Below are positions 42,094-49,515 of a DNA stretch of 64,000 nt, one piece after another. Position 1 is the first letter of the stretch. Each line of letters opens with the position of its first letter. Source of the stretch: Chrysogorgia sp. JL179-B06 (Eukaryota; Cnidaria; Anthozoa; Scleralcyonacea; Chrysogorgiidae); contig JAYKKM010000253.1 of NCBI GenBank assembly GCA_035772405.1, positions 264,501 to 328,500 on the forward strand. The letters are read 5' to 3'. The translations under genes were made by a program, and so were the position numbers. The notes below the pieces were generated by a model. It saw only the letters and a list, made by a program, of their open reading frames with translations, made no database searches and was not told the origin of the DNA.

Positions 42094-42885
42094 TCACACA
42101 ATATACAGTTCCAATAACACCGCACCAATGTCAGCGTCACCATTGTTTGGTTTGACACGAAACGTCATACTTGAGTAAACACCTTTTTTAATTTTCACCT
42201 TGGAGTCAACGTATGCATAACGTTGTATCCCTCCATCAAGAGACTGCTCGGTGGGTATTGGCAACGTTGTGATCACATCGCTACGCTTCCCATCAGTGCC
42301 CACATTGCTCTCCGTCTCAACAGCGTCGCACGAGACCTCTACATACTTCAGACCTCTGTTCATGTCAATCTTGTTTGGACTGTCATTCCACTGACCACCA
42401 AGCGTGATTCCTGCATCCTTCGCGAAACCAAGCAAAAGCCCAATGCCACCTAGCCTAAGTTCTATTGTGTTGGCGGGTCTAAACCTAATAGAATGAGCTT
42501 TGGCCCTACTTCCACCTGTGGCCGCCAGTCTCTCCACCACGAAGTCCACATTAATCACCATGAGCGCGCGTCGTAGAGCTCTAACCAACATGTCGAAGTC
42601 GTAGCGACCCCCACTCAATCGAGTTGTCGCGAGTCCTGAATACGGTGCTCCTGATCTAGCAAGTGAGAATCGAATATCATCACTACCCATCACGTTATTG
42701 TAGCTCCAAAACACAGTGGCTGTCTTGACTACAATGTGTGGGTTATCGTGTGTGGCTACTACACTGTAGTCAAAAGTTACAACTTTCTCCACGCCTTCAA
42801 TGAGCACAGTCAACTTTTGAGGACCGTCGTCTACACGTCGCTTTTCAGTGTAACCACCAGAGTCATACCCATAGTTTAGACTCAT
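42094..42885 (-). CDS. Penton-like minor capsid protein, paralogue 1 (263 aa)
   Basis: Beta-rich throughout. It shares with the adjacent 220-aa protein the blocks (T/L)VxxA-T-FW-Y-NV, DxN(R/K)GLKYV(E/Q)V-C, and (S/G)KV-I-KGV(Y/F)--(M/L)-F-V near the C-terminus. The pattern fits the single jelly-roll minor capsid protein of Polintons, which occupies capsid vertices. The N-terminus MSLNYGYDS is nearly identical to that of the fibre-like protein at 45105 (MSLNYGYES). The stop is 5 bp before the integrase start. Assignment rests on pattern and neighbourhood. Confidence 0.7.
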   Translation of the reverse strand: MSLNYGYDSGGYTEKRRVDDGPQKLTVLIEGVEKVVTFDYSVVATHDNPHIVVKTATVFWSYNNVMGSDDIRFSLARSGAPYSGLATTRLSGGRYDFDMLVRALRRALMVINVDFVVERLAATGGSRAKAHSIRFRPANTIELRLGGIGLLLGFAKDAGITLGGQWNDSPNKIDMNRGLKYVEVSCDAVETESNVGTDGKRSDVITTLPIPTEQSLDGGIQRYAYVDSKVKIKKGVYSSMTFRVKPNNGDADIGAVLLELYIV

Positions 42886-42904
42886 TACTTTAGCATGCGT
42901 TTAG

Positions 42905-43567
42905 CTACTCAAGCGTCGCATACAAATCCAACAATATGTCACCAACGTTGACACCACTACCATCTTGGTCAGTCACGTTAAACACCAGCTGTGTGAAAAC
43001 ACCTTTGTTTATCGACACCTTCGACTCAATGTTGAAGAAGTGTTGAACGGAGCTCTTCAGTGGTTGGGTGGTGGTCAATGGCAGCTCAACGATAACCTCG
43101 CTTTTGCTACCATTAACAATATTCTCAGGTCTGTTCACAATGCTACAACCTACTTGTACATACTTCAGCCCTTTGTTAACATCCACAACGTTAGGGCTGA
43201 CCAAACCACTACTACTCACCGTTGTGTTATCATTGAACCCTAAGAGTTCTCCAAATTTAAACAGCTCTAATTGTTGGTCAGTTTTTATCTCACACTTCGA
43301 ATTATGTTTGTTGGCTACTAACCCAATAGCCCCTAATCCTTTCAACTCGTCAGCAATCATTTTAAAAGTGTGGTACCCAGACTCAAAAACGTGTTTGTTG
43401 CTGTTGTAGCTTATTTCATCATTCACACCGGTCTCCACGTTAACGTAGTCCCAAAAGATGGTCGCTTTTTTCACTAGTAAGTGAGGGTCTGAGCCAAACG
43501 TCAAAAGTGCTTCTGGTAGATCCACAGTCTCCGTTGGGCCTCTAATCAATACTACAACCCTGACCAT
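42905..43567 (-). CDS. Penton-like minor capsid protein, paralogue 2 (220 aa)
   Basis: Start chosen at ATG 43567, in TATATATGG, because it leaves a clean divergent gap to the rightward gene. An in-frame ATG at 43597 would overlap it. It is beta-rich with the same blocks as paralogue 1, but lacks the MSLNYGY tail peptide. First gene of the leftward block, 19 bp before paralogue 1. Two diverged minor capsid genes in tandem may form different vertex types or a heteromer. Confidence 0.68.
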   Translation of the reverse strand: MVRVVVLIRGPTETVDLPEALLTFGSDPHLLVKKATIFWDYVNVETGVNDEISYNSNKHVFESGYHTFKMIADELKGLGAIGLVANKHNSKCEIKTDQQLELFKFGELLGFNDNTTVSSSGLVSPNVVDVNKGLKYVQVGCSIVNRPENIVNGSKSEVIVELPLTTTQPLKSSVQHFFNIESKVSINKGVFTQLVFNVTDQDGSGVNVGDILLDLYATLE

Positions 43568-43611
43568 ATATAATGTAGCATGTGTTATGTGTAACATATG
43601 GTATATTATAT
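43568..43611. promoter_or_regulatory. Divergent promoter region between the two gene blocks
   Basis: A 44-bp AT-rich gap. Both flanking start codons sit at the end of TATATATG-type sequences facing outward (TATATATGG on the minus strand, TATATATGC on the plus strand). Either very short leaders or a start-overlapping promoter is implied; this is inferred from sequence only. Confidence 0.5.
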
Positions 43612-45102
43612 ATGCAGAAAGCCCTTCGTGATTACTACGGAAAGTACTACAAACTCGCGATGGCTAACACGTCGAAGGCTGCACACGACGCAAAGGCAGA
43701 CCTCATCAAAAAGTATCCTCACGCCACTTTAAGCAAATTTGAGTTCTATCCAAATATTTTGCAAGATGGTAAGATCATGAGTGTCGATGTGTATTTCAGA
43801 AACAATGACATCCTCAGCACAAACATAACCAGCACAACCTTCAAAAATGATAAAAAAATGTGGAGGTGGCTACACAATAGTAAGTTCCCAATAATATGGC
43901 AAGGTGGTGGAACTATCCAACCACTGCCAAAAGGTCATAAAAACCACTGGGGGCTTTGGGACGGTTATCCAACAGAAAATGTGCTAAATTATCCAGTGAA
44001 TAACTTTAAAGTCTTTGTTAACCAGAGTAGCTACTTCATGTCAAAGCTACCAGTCTTGCGAGTCACCACGTCAAAGACAAAATCAGAGTGGGATGACAAC
44101 GAATCTTACTACCGTGTTGTGTTTGCAACGTATTGTGCGAGTTTCTGTTGTGGGGTGTCACTGCAACATTTGTCAGTGTCACAAGAAGTTCACCCCGTGG
44201 TCACAAGTGTGATGAGATTTCATTTGTACTTCACCATTAGAAGACTTCTTAGAAGAATGGAAGGTGGTGAGACCATGAAATCAATAAGTAGAGAATTCAA
44301 CGCTTCCGAATTGTATGGCAAGATTTCCAAGATCCCCAAAAGGCACTACTACCAGAATAGAGTCCTGAGCGATGGCACAACAGGTGAGTCCAGAGTGTTC
44401 ACACTCAACGACGTTCAGAACGATTACAAACGATACGTCGCACGACTCTCAGACGGCTTTACCAACATTGGACTACAATATCTAAATCAGAGCATAGAAT
44501 CCTTTGTGTACTCCACACTTGGTGCGCAGGCGAGAACACGTGTATCAGTCGTTGGTGGTTCTGCAGGAAGTTTAGAAACTCAACAAGAATTCCGAAAGTT
44601 GTTCGCTGACAGTGTTATACAGTATGACGTATCGACATGGATTCTCAACATGAATAAATCGATTAGAGACACCAACGTTGTCCAAAATCTCGCAGTATCA
44701 CCAAGTACATGGTTAATGCCGAGTAACCTAGTGATTCTCAAGAATAAAATCGCTGGGTACAACAACTTATTAAAGATTGCCACAGAGTCCATGAGATTTG
44801 GAGTGAACACTAGCTTGAATGCAACAACACCAACAATTACGGCTAAAAAAGTCCACCAAGAAAATGTGGTGACTCACTCATTAGTAGCGTCAACGATTGT
44901 GAAGAAAAAAGCTCACCAAGAAAGTGTGGTGGCACCAACGAATCTTGTGGCTAAAAAAGTTTACCAAGAAAATGTGACACCACCTCCTATGAAAAAAACA
45001 GTGGTCACTACCACAAGTAAGTCAGACACGACAACGCTGGTGATAATCTTGGGGTTCTCAGCAGTCTCTGGCTATCTGCTAACCAAATACACCTTGAAGT
45101 AG
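43612..45102 (+). CDS. Polinton protein, 496 aa, tail-anchored, unknown function
   Basis: Starts at ATG 43612 in TATATATGC; an upstream GTG reading is possible but unlikely. A mixed alpha/beta body (HWGLWDGYP, CASFCCGVSLQHLS, aromatic-rich) is followed by a Lys/Thr-rich linker. The linker has three related copies of KK-x-(H/Y)QE(N/S)V (KKVHQENVV, KKAHQESVV, KKVYQENV), then a C-terminal hydrophobic anchor TTLVIILGFSAVSGYLLTKY. First gene of the rightward block, 2 bp before the fibre-like gene, so a virion surface or assembly role is plausible. No family recognised. It lacks visible protease signatures. Confidence 0.82.
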   Translation: MQKALRDYYGKYYKLAMANTSKAAHDAKADLIKKYPHATLSKFEFYPNILQDGKIMSVDVYFRNNDILSTNITSTTFKNDKKMWRWLHNSKFPIIWQGGGTIQPLPKGHKNHWGLWDGYPTENVLNYPVNNFKVFVNQSSYFMSKLPVLRVTTSKTKSEWDDNESYYRVVFATYCASFCCGVSLQHLSVSQEVHPVVTSVMRFHLYFTIRRLLRRMEGGETMKSISREFNASELYGKISKIPKRHYYQNRVLSDGTTGESRVFTLNDVQNDYKRYVARLSDGFTNIGLQYLNQSIESFVYSTLGAQARTRVSVVGGSAGSLETQQEFRKLFADSVIQYDVSTWILNMNKSIRDTNVVQNLAVSPSTWLMPSNLVILKNKIAGYNNLLKIATESMRFGVNTSLNATTPTITAKKVHQENVVTHSLVASTIVKKKAHQESVVAPTNLVAKKVYQENVTPPPMKKTVVTTTSKSDTTTLVIILGFSAVSGYLLTKYTLK

Positions 45103-45104
45103 TA

Positions 45105-46055
45105 ATGAGTCTAAACTATGGGTATGAGTCTGACGACCCTCACGATAAAATACTGAAGAGAACGAAAAGACATCTGGACGAAGATCCCAAATTAAGCGCG
45201 ACCGGTGGAAGGATGTCTGGAATAATAGACATGCAAGGCTCAGCGATAAAAAACGTAGCAGACCCAGTTGATGACTCAGATGCTACCAACAAAAGAACTA
45301 TAGACCAACTACTATCAGGTTTCCTCAAGAGTCAGTCCTATAATCTTGTGCTCAACTTCAACGTTAGCACACACGCCTTGAGAAACGTGGAATTTCACAC
45401 CAATGGTTCGAACAAAGTGAAAGCCATTGGCGAAACAAGTAAATTAGTGCAAAACAACCCGGCTTATGGCCCTATTGTCGGCATCAGCGGTGTGAGTCAA
45501 AGTTTTCTATCACCCGTGTTAACACCAATCCCACTTGAGTCAGGTCTCCATTTTAATTGTCCAAGTATGCAATGGTGTGATCTCTCCATTTTTGTCGTAG
45601 TGAGGTTACCAATGAGAACCGCTGGATCAAATTGGGAGACAATTATATCAAACGACGATGGTAGTTGGGATAAGTTCATAGGGTACAAGACTGGTGTGAC
45701 CAACAAGCTCGCGTATGGTGGTAGCATCCCAGCGATGGAGAAAGTATGCACTATTCCGAGTGGTGTTGACCTCACAAAAATGCATATGATATCGATACAC
45801 TGGCAAATGAGCAATTCACATGTCAGGGTCAACAACGTTAAGTCAACCGACTCAGACTTCGTAGCGAATATGGGAAAGATAGGCGCACCCTATGGAACAA
45901 TTTTTGGAATACATCGACCAAGAGTACCACTCGCACCTTATGCGCACCCATCGTTGATAGAATTCTACGGTGTAAAAATTGTGAGTGGCTACATGACGAA
46001 CCGAGACATCATAATCATGGGTGGAAAAACGATGAAGGAATATGGTATAAAGTAA
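45105..46055 (+). CDS. Fibre-like attachment protein
   Basis: 316 residues. The N-terminal MSLNYGYES is shared with penton-like paralogue 1. Residues ~35-68 carry a collar-type motif (MSGIIDMQGSAIKNV, then PVDDSDATNKRTID), the pattern G-x-IDM-x-G-x-I-x-N-x-x-x-P-x-D-x-x-DA-x-NK seen in trimeric phage tail fibres and related fibres. The C-terminal ~200 residues are beta-rich with Trp-containing strands (NWETIISNDDGSWDKFIGY, MISIHWQMSNSHVRVNN), resembling a concanavalin/laminin-G-like lectin fold. This suggests tail, shaft and receptor-binding head, analogous to adenovirus fibre docking into penton. Inferred from motif order. Confidence 0.7.
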   Translation: MSLNYGYESDDPHDKILKRTKRHLDEDPKLSATGGRMSGIIDMQGSAIKNVADPVDDSDATNKRTIDQLLSGFLKSQSYNLVLNFNVSTHALRNVEFHTNGSNKVKAIGETSKLVQNNPAYGPIVGISGVSQSFLSPVLTPIPLESGLHFNCPSMQWCDLSIFVVVRLPMRTAGSNWETIISNDDGSWDKFIGYKTGVTNKLAYGGSIPAMEKVCTIPSGVDLTKMHMISIHWQMSNSHVRVNNVKSTDSDFVANMGKIGAPYGTIFGIHRPRVPLAPYAHPSLIEFYGVKIVSGYMTNRDIIIMGGKTMKEYGIK

Positions 46056-46265
46056 ATGGGAGCGTGTATTTCGAGACCTCGTGAGATATATAAGATAAAT
46101 AAGACGACTGATCACATGTTCAAAGCTGGTGGGTCATTTGGCCGCGGTGATGTGACTCTCGAGCTCCACGCTGAGATTGGTATGAGGTCTAAAAAGACTT
46201 ATGGCGAACCTATTATGTTACCCGCGGAATTAGACACTGTAGGAGTGGTGGGAGACGTGACCTAA
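46056..46265 (+). CDS. Small protein with N-myristoylation signal (69 aa)
   Basis: Begins MGACISRPRE: Gly2 and Ser6 fit the eukaryotic N-myristoyltransferase consensus MGxxxS, and Cys4 could be palmitoylated. The remainder is polar with no transmembrane segment. Its ATG immediately follows the fibre-gene stop (no gap). Membrane targeting in the host cell is the likely consequence. Family unknown. Confidence 0.7.
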   Translation: MGACISRPREIYKINKTTDHMFKAGGSFGRGDVTLELHAEIGMRSKKTYGEPIMLPAELDTVGVVGDVT

Positions 46266-46273
46266 GTTATGTA

Positions 46274-46414
46274 ATGGGTTGGCTTAGAAAACTGGCTCGT
46301 AACATTAGAAACTTTTTCAGACGACGTAGAAAACTGAAGACTAATAAAACGTATTTGCTGCATTGGTACACAACAAACCAGATCTATAAAAAACCTGACA
46401 CCTATGTCGAGTAG
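46274..46414 (+). CDS. 46-aa highly basic peptide
   Basis: ATG 46274 to TAG 46412-46414. The first 22 residues (MGWLRKLARNIRNFFRRRRK and following) form an amphipathic, Arg-rich helix with four consecutive Arg. The rest is Tyr/Lys/Thr-rich. It lies 8 bp after the myristoylated-protein gene in the packed rightward block, filling what would otherwise be a gap. Candidates are a DNA-condensing core peptide or a membrane-active lytic peptide. Short, so coding status rests on location and composition. Confidence 0.5.
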   Translation: MGWLRKLARNIRNFFRRRRKLKTNKTYLLHWYTTNQIYKKPDTYVE

Positions 46415-46442
46415 TTTTTTTGTAGGAGACTATAATATAGTG

Positions 46443-47210
46443 ATGACCTCCACAGCGCTTCGATTATTCGACTTCGATGGTCATCAAATCACAACGGTCA
46501 TGGACAACGGTGAAGTATGGTTCAAAGCAAGAGAAGTCGCAAGTGCTCTAGGTTACGCTCGACCAAAAGATGCAGTCAACGACCACGTCGAACCTGATTG
46601 CAAAATGAAGATAGAGCAGGCCTCGTTTATCAACGAACTTGGGGTCTACTCATTGACGTTCTCGAGTAAATTGGAGCGTGCGAAACACTTTGGAAGGTGG
46701 GTGCACTCAGAGGTCTTGCCAAGCGTTAGAAAAAGTTTAGCTGACGTCGGTCTCAAACACAACCAGTTTAAAATGATCACTGAGTTCGACCTTCATACGA
46801 AAGTTGTTGGTTTTCTTAGGAGATATTATCCAGAAGCTATTTTGATAGCCGCTTGTGGTGAGAACCAAGACACTTCTGCGAAGAGAATAAATTCGTGGAA
46901 AAAAGGTTACCAACGTGGAACGCCTGACTTGATTATTGCCAATGCGAACCGACAGCACAGCGGGCTTGTGATTGAGTTCAAGAACCCAGGTGGCACAGGT
47001 AGGACGTCCAAAGAGCAGGAGTCTCTGTTGCTCAGATATAAATCCGCTGGGTATCTAACGTTGTTGTGCGACTCATACGATGACGCTATCACCACAGTGA
47101 TAAAATATCTCTTTGACGTTGGGTTTCAATGCTCTCACTGCCTTCGTAAATTTAAAAATAAATCAGCGTTGAGTAACCACGAGAGACGCTATTGTAAAGA
47201 GACTTTTTAG
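46443..47210 (+). CDS. BRO-N / VRR-NUC-like nuclease / C2H2 zinc-finger fusion
   Basis: Start chosen at ATG 46443, preceded by TATAATATAG; an in-frame ATG at 46404 would add 13 residues and overlap the 46-aa gene. Residues ~4-95 are a BRO-N domain (ALRLFDFDGHQITTV, VWFKAREVASALGY, WVHSEVLPSVRK). Residues ~125-215 resemble a VRR-NUC/PD-(D/E)xK nuclease: GTPDLIIAN, LVIEFKNPGG and a following SKEQ, with candidate catalytic Asp, Glu and Lys in place. Residues ~229-251 form one C2H2 finger (CSHCLRKFKNKSALSNHERRYC). BRO proteins are DNA-binding proteins of large DNA viruses. The added nuclease and finger suggest a role in DNA processing or control of host DNA. Last gene before the inverted TK pair. 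Confidence 0.72.
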   Translation: MTSTALRLFDFDGHQITTVMDNGEVWFKAREVASALGYARPKDAVNDHVEPDCKMKIEQASFINELGVYSLTFSSKLERAKHFGRWVHSEVLPSVRKSLADVGLKHNQFKMITEFDLHTKVVGFLRRYYPEAILIAACGENQDTSAKRINSWKKGYQRGTPDLIIANANRQHSGLVIEFKNPGGTGRTSKEQESLLLRYKSAGYLTLLCDSYDDAITTVIKYLFDVGFQCSHCLRKFKNKSALSNHERRYCKETF

Positions 47211-47447
47211 ACAGTGACTGACGAGTCGAATTAGCGCTCGTTCTCGTTGTTGAGACGACGCTTGAGGTGACAACTGCTCTAACATTTTTTAAAGACGTTT
47301 TTAACTCAGTAAAAAATATCTGCGAAACTTTCTCTACTTATTTCACAAACCTTCTGACCACTGTGTGAAAAAAATGTTTCTATTTACATTGGACGCTTCA
47401 TGTGACCAATGTCTAAATTTAAAAAAGTGGGGTATCCGAGAACACCC
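47211..47447. other. Convergent intergenic gap in the Polinton
   Basis: 237 bp between the BRO-N gene and the convergent TK gene. AT-rich, with a run of T at about 47285. No gene seen. Confidence 0.5.
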
Positions 47448-48020
47448 TTAATTTTGTGTGGAAGGATGGTGACGTCTGCACACTGCGCGATATTGCTCAG
47501 CACCACCAACGAATGATGGTCCTGGATTATATCTCCAATTGAATGGCGCTTCAACAGTTGTTCCGTAAGTGTCGCGACAAACGGCGCAATACGCTTTTAG
47601 AAATGTGATGTCGTCTGCTACTGGGAACAGCGTGTCGAGTTCACCAAGTCTTTTTAAGTGCTCCGTTGTTATGAGACCACAAATAATGACATGAATGCCA
47701 GCTTTGATGTACTCGTGAATAATTGGGAGTAACCCAGAGTACCAATGGCCCTCATCAATTCCGATGACGTCATAATCGACTATCTCGGGAGGACTCGGAA
47801 GGTTGGTGATTAACTTCGCAGGTAAACTGTCTGATCCAACAACAATGGTCTGACGATGTGTGGAGAACGCGTGGTCAGTTCGCCTAGTGTCACCTGTGTT
47901 GTTCATGTAGAGGACTTTGAGCCCTGATTTACTCAACGTGACTAACCTGCGGAGAGTCTCTGTTGTTTTTCCTGCAAACATGGGACCAATCACGATTTCT
48001 AGTTTACCGATTTTCTTCAT
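47448..48020 (-). CDS. Thymidine kinase (type II)
   Basis: 190 residues. The P-loop GPMFAGKTT is at 12-20, IGIDEGHW (equivalent of the DE-AQF motif, with the catalytic Glu) at about 86-93, and a zinc-binding region CAVC ... C-RRHH toward the C-terminus. It phosphorylates thymidine to dTMP and is common in large DNA viruses for replication in non-dividing cells. It lies on the minus strand inside the rightward block and overlaps the upstream gene by 17 bp, so the two form a unit. Captured cargo is likely. Confidence 0.9.
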   Translation of the reverse strand: MKKIGKLEIVIGPMFAGKTTETLRRLVTLSKSGLKVLYMNNTGDTRRTDHAFSTHRQTIVVGSDSLPAKLITNLPSPPEIVDYDVIGIDEGHWYSGLLPIIHEYIKAGIHVIICGLITTEHLKRLGELDTLFPVADDITFLKAYCAVCRDTYGTTVEAPFNWRYNPGPSFVGGAEQYRAVCRRHHPSTQN

Positions 48021-48774
48021 GGTTACTATACCTCCAGAGAAACGCTCTCCCCTCTTGCGGCAACTGTTGCTCGTTGTTAAATATCCGCTGAAGCTCTAAG
48101 TTTTTAAGATGGGACCTCGAGCTCTCATGTCTTGAGCGATGCGTTGGGTTGTTGGTAACCACACCACATGGGTAACAATTGTACGACGCGCCGCCGTGCA
48201 CAAAATCCAGGTGAGCGTCTGAGAGTATGTGACTCATAATATCGCCCGCACCCACTATTTCATTACACCCCACCCTACAAACGTTGGCGTCACAGTTTGC
48301 GGCGAGCTCTAGCCACGCTTTGGCTTTGGTTGAGCATGGTTTCCACATAAGGGTCGCCAAGAACACTTCGAGGTAGTTACCGAGTAGTGTAGCGGCGGAC
48401 TCGCAAGGGTTGCTCAAGTAGTGGCTACTTGCTAACGTAAGACGTTTGAATGGTGAGTAACACCACACAGGGATCATCTTGGCTAGTTCGTTAACCATCC
48501 TGTTGGCTCTAACTTCATCAAGCCCGACCCAAGCCTCATGAGCGAACTTTGTGTAGAGAATCTGGGCACCAAATTGTCTCGACACCTCTTCGTTTTTACG
48601 ATCGGGGTCGCACAACTTGAAGACTTGCGAGTACCCTTTTAAGACGTTGGGTCCAGAGGCGCCTTGTGGGGTAGACGCATCGACAAAGGACATTCTCCGC
48701 ATTGCGTCAATCTCCTCTTCTTGGCGGGCTTGGTCTTGAGTCATCTCTTCTGCGATGTCTTGGACTTGAGTCAT
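48004..48774 (-). CDS. Cys/His-rich protein, 256 aa, unknown function
   Basis: The N-terminus is acidic and helical (EEMTQDQARQEEEID). The central region has WVGLDEVRANRMV and conserved-looking Trp/Cys. The C-terminal third has two zinc-finger-like units: C-x3-C..CNEIVGAGDIMSHILSDAH and CYPCGVVTNNPTHRSRHESS. It overlaps the TK start by 17 bp on the same strand, suggesting a shared transcript and perhaps joint acquisition. Family not recognised; nucleic-acid binding is inferred from the fingers only. Confidence 0.75.
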   Translation of the reverse strand: MTQVQDIAEEMTQDQARQEEEIDAMRRMSFVDASTPQGASGPNVLKGYSQVFKLCDPDRKNEEVSRQFGAQILYTKFAHEAWVGLDEVRANRMVNELAKMIPVWCYSPFKRLTLASSHYLSNPCESAATLLGNYLEVFLATLMWKPCSTKAKAWLELAANCDANVCRVGCNEIVGAGDIMSHILSDAHLDFVHGGASYNCYPCGVVTNNPTHRSRHESSRSHLKNLELQRIFNNEQQLPQEGRAFLWRYSNHEENR

Positions 48775-48826
48775 TATGTTATACTCTCAGAAAAAATCCT
48801 AATTTTTTAGTGCGTTTTGGTTTGGA

Positions 48827-48882
48827 ACTGTGAGACACCTGTGAGGTCAACTGTGAGACACCTGTGAGGTCAACTGTGAGTA
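48827..48882. repeat. Short direct repeats upstream of the small membrane gene
   Basis: CTGTGAGACACCTGTGAGG followed by TCAACTGTGAG occurs twice in tandem (24-bp unit) in the 132-bp divergent gap between 48774 and 48907. It may be a regulatory site for the two divergent genes. Confidence 0.6.
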
Positions 48883-48906
48883 AGATAACACGTGATAGTG
48901 TATTAG

Positions 48907-49251
48907 ATGGTTGAAGACTCACAGACGGCTGTTGAAGCTAAGATCACAGCTGATGTGAAAAGTGTTAAGGTGAAGGACCCAAAGCGCGTCGCTGCTGGTA
49001 AAAAGTTGGCTGAGATATCGAAAGCTGCGAAAGAAAAGAAAATGCGTGAAATGATAGTCAATGAAGAACAGGGTGGTGAGTGGAGCTACGGTTACATTAT
49101 TGGAACACTTGGTGTTATCATTGCTGCTGCTTCGTTGTGGTACACAATTAGCAGTGAAAAAGAAACGCAACTGGAGCCTGTGAGTACTGTGGTTAGCGCG
49201 TCAGAAAATCGTAGAGCTTGTCGTCCAGCGTTAGACACATTTGATTCTTGA
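48907..49251 (+). CDS. Small basic membrane protein (114 aa)
   Basis: A Lys/Ala-rich N-terminal helix (KRVAAGKKLAEISKAAKEKK) is followed by one transmembrane segment at ~61-80 (YIIGTLGVIIAAASLWYTI) and a polar C-terminus. The KKLAE-SKAAKEKK core with a following hydrophobic segment is compatible with a capsid-interior or membrane protein. It stops 23 bp before the next start. Function unknown. Confidence 0.75.
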   Translation: MVEDSQTAVEAKITADVKSVKVKDPKRVAAGKKLAEISKAAKEKKMREMIVNEEQGGEWSYGYIIGTLGVIIAAASLWYTISSEKETQLEPVSTVVSASENRRACRPALDTFDS

Positions 49252-49274
49252 ACAAAACACACGACAATGTATAT

Positions 49275-49511
49275 ATGTCCGCGATCGATCGAAAAGAACT
49301 TATGAACGAATTGTACGACGCGCTACTTGTCACGACTGGTGCTGTGGTAGTGAGTATGATTTCTAAAAAGGCTTTGGGAGAACCATTGGGAACACCAGAG
49401 ACAGTTAAAGGCACAGTGAAACTTGCTGCAGCTGTTGGTGCAGGAACGCTGTTAGTAAAATGGATGCAATCGAAAAAGTGGATACCGACAGACCCATTCA
49501 AATCAACGTAA
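49275..49511 (+). CDS. Small two-helix membrane protein (78 aa)
   Basis: Start at ATG 49275 in TATATATGTCC (the frame upstream has no ATG). Two hydrophobic segments (ALLVTTGAVVVSMIS; VKLAAAVGAGTLLVKWM) and the C-terminal KKWIPTDPFKST. This tail pattern recurs in small proteins of other Polinton-type elements as I recall it, but the function is not known. Confidence 0.72.
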   Translation: MSAIDRKELMNELYDALLVTTGAVVVSMISKKALGEPLGTPETVKGTVKLAAAVGAGTLLVKWMQSKKWIPTDPFKST

Positions 49512-49515
49512 GTTA

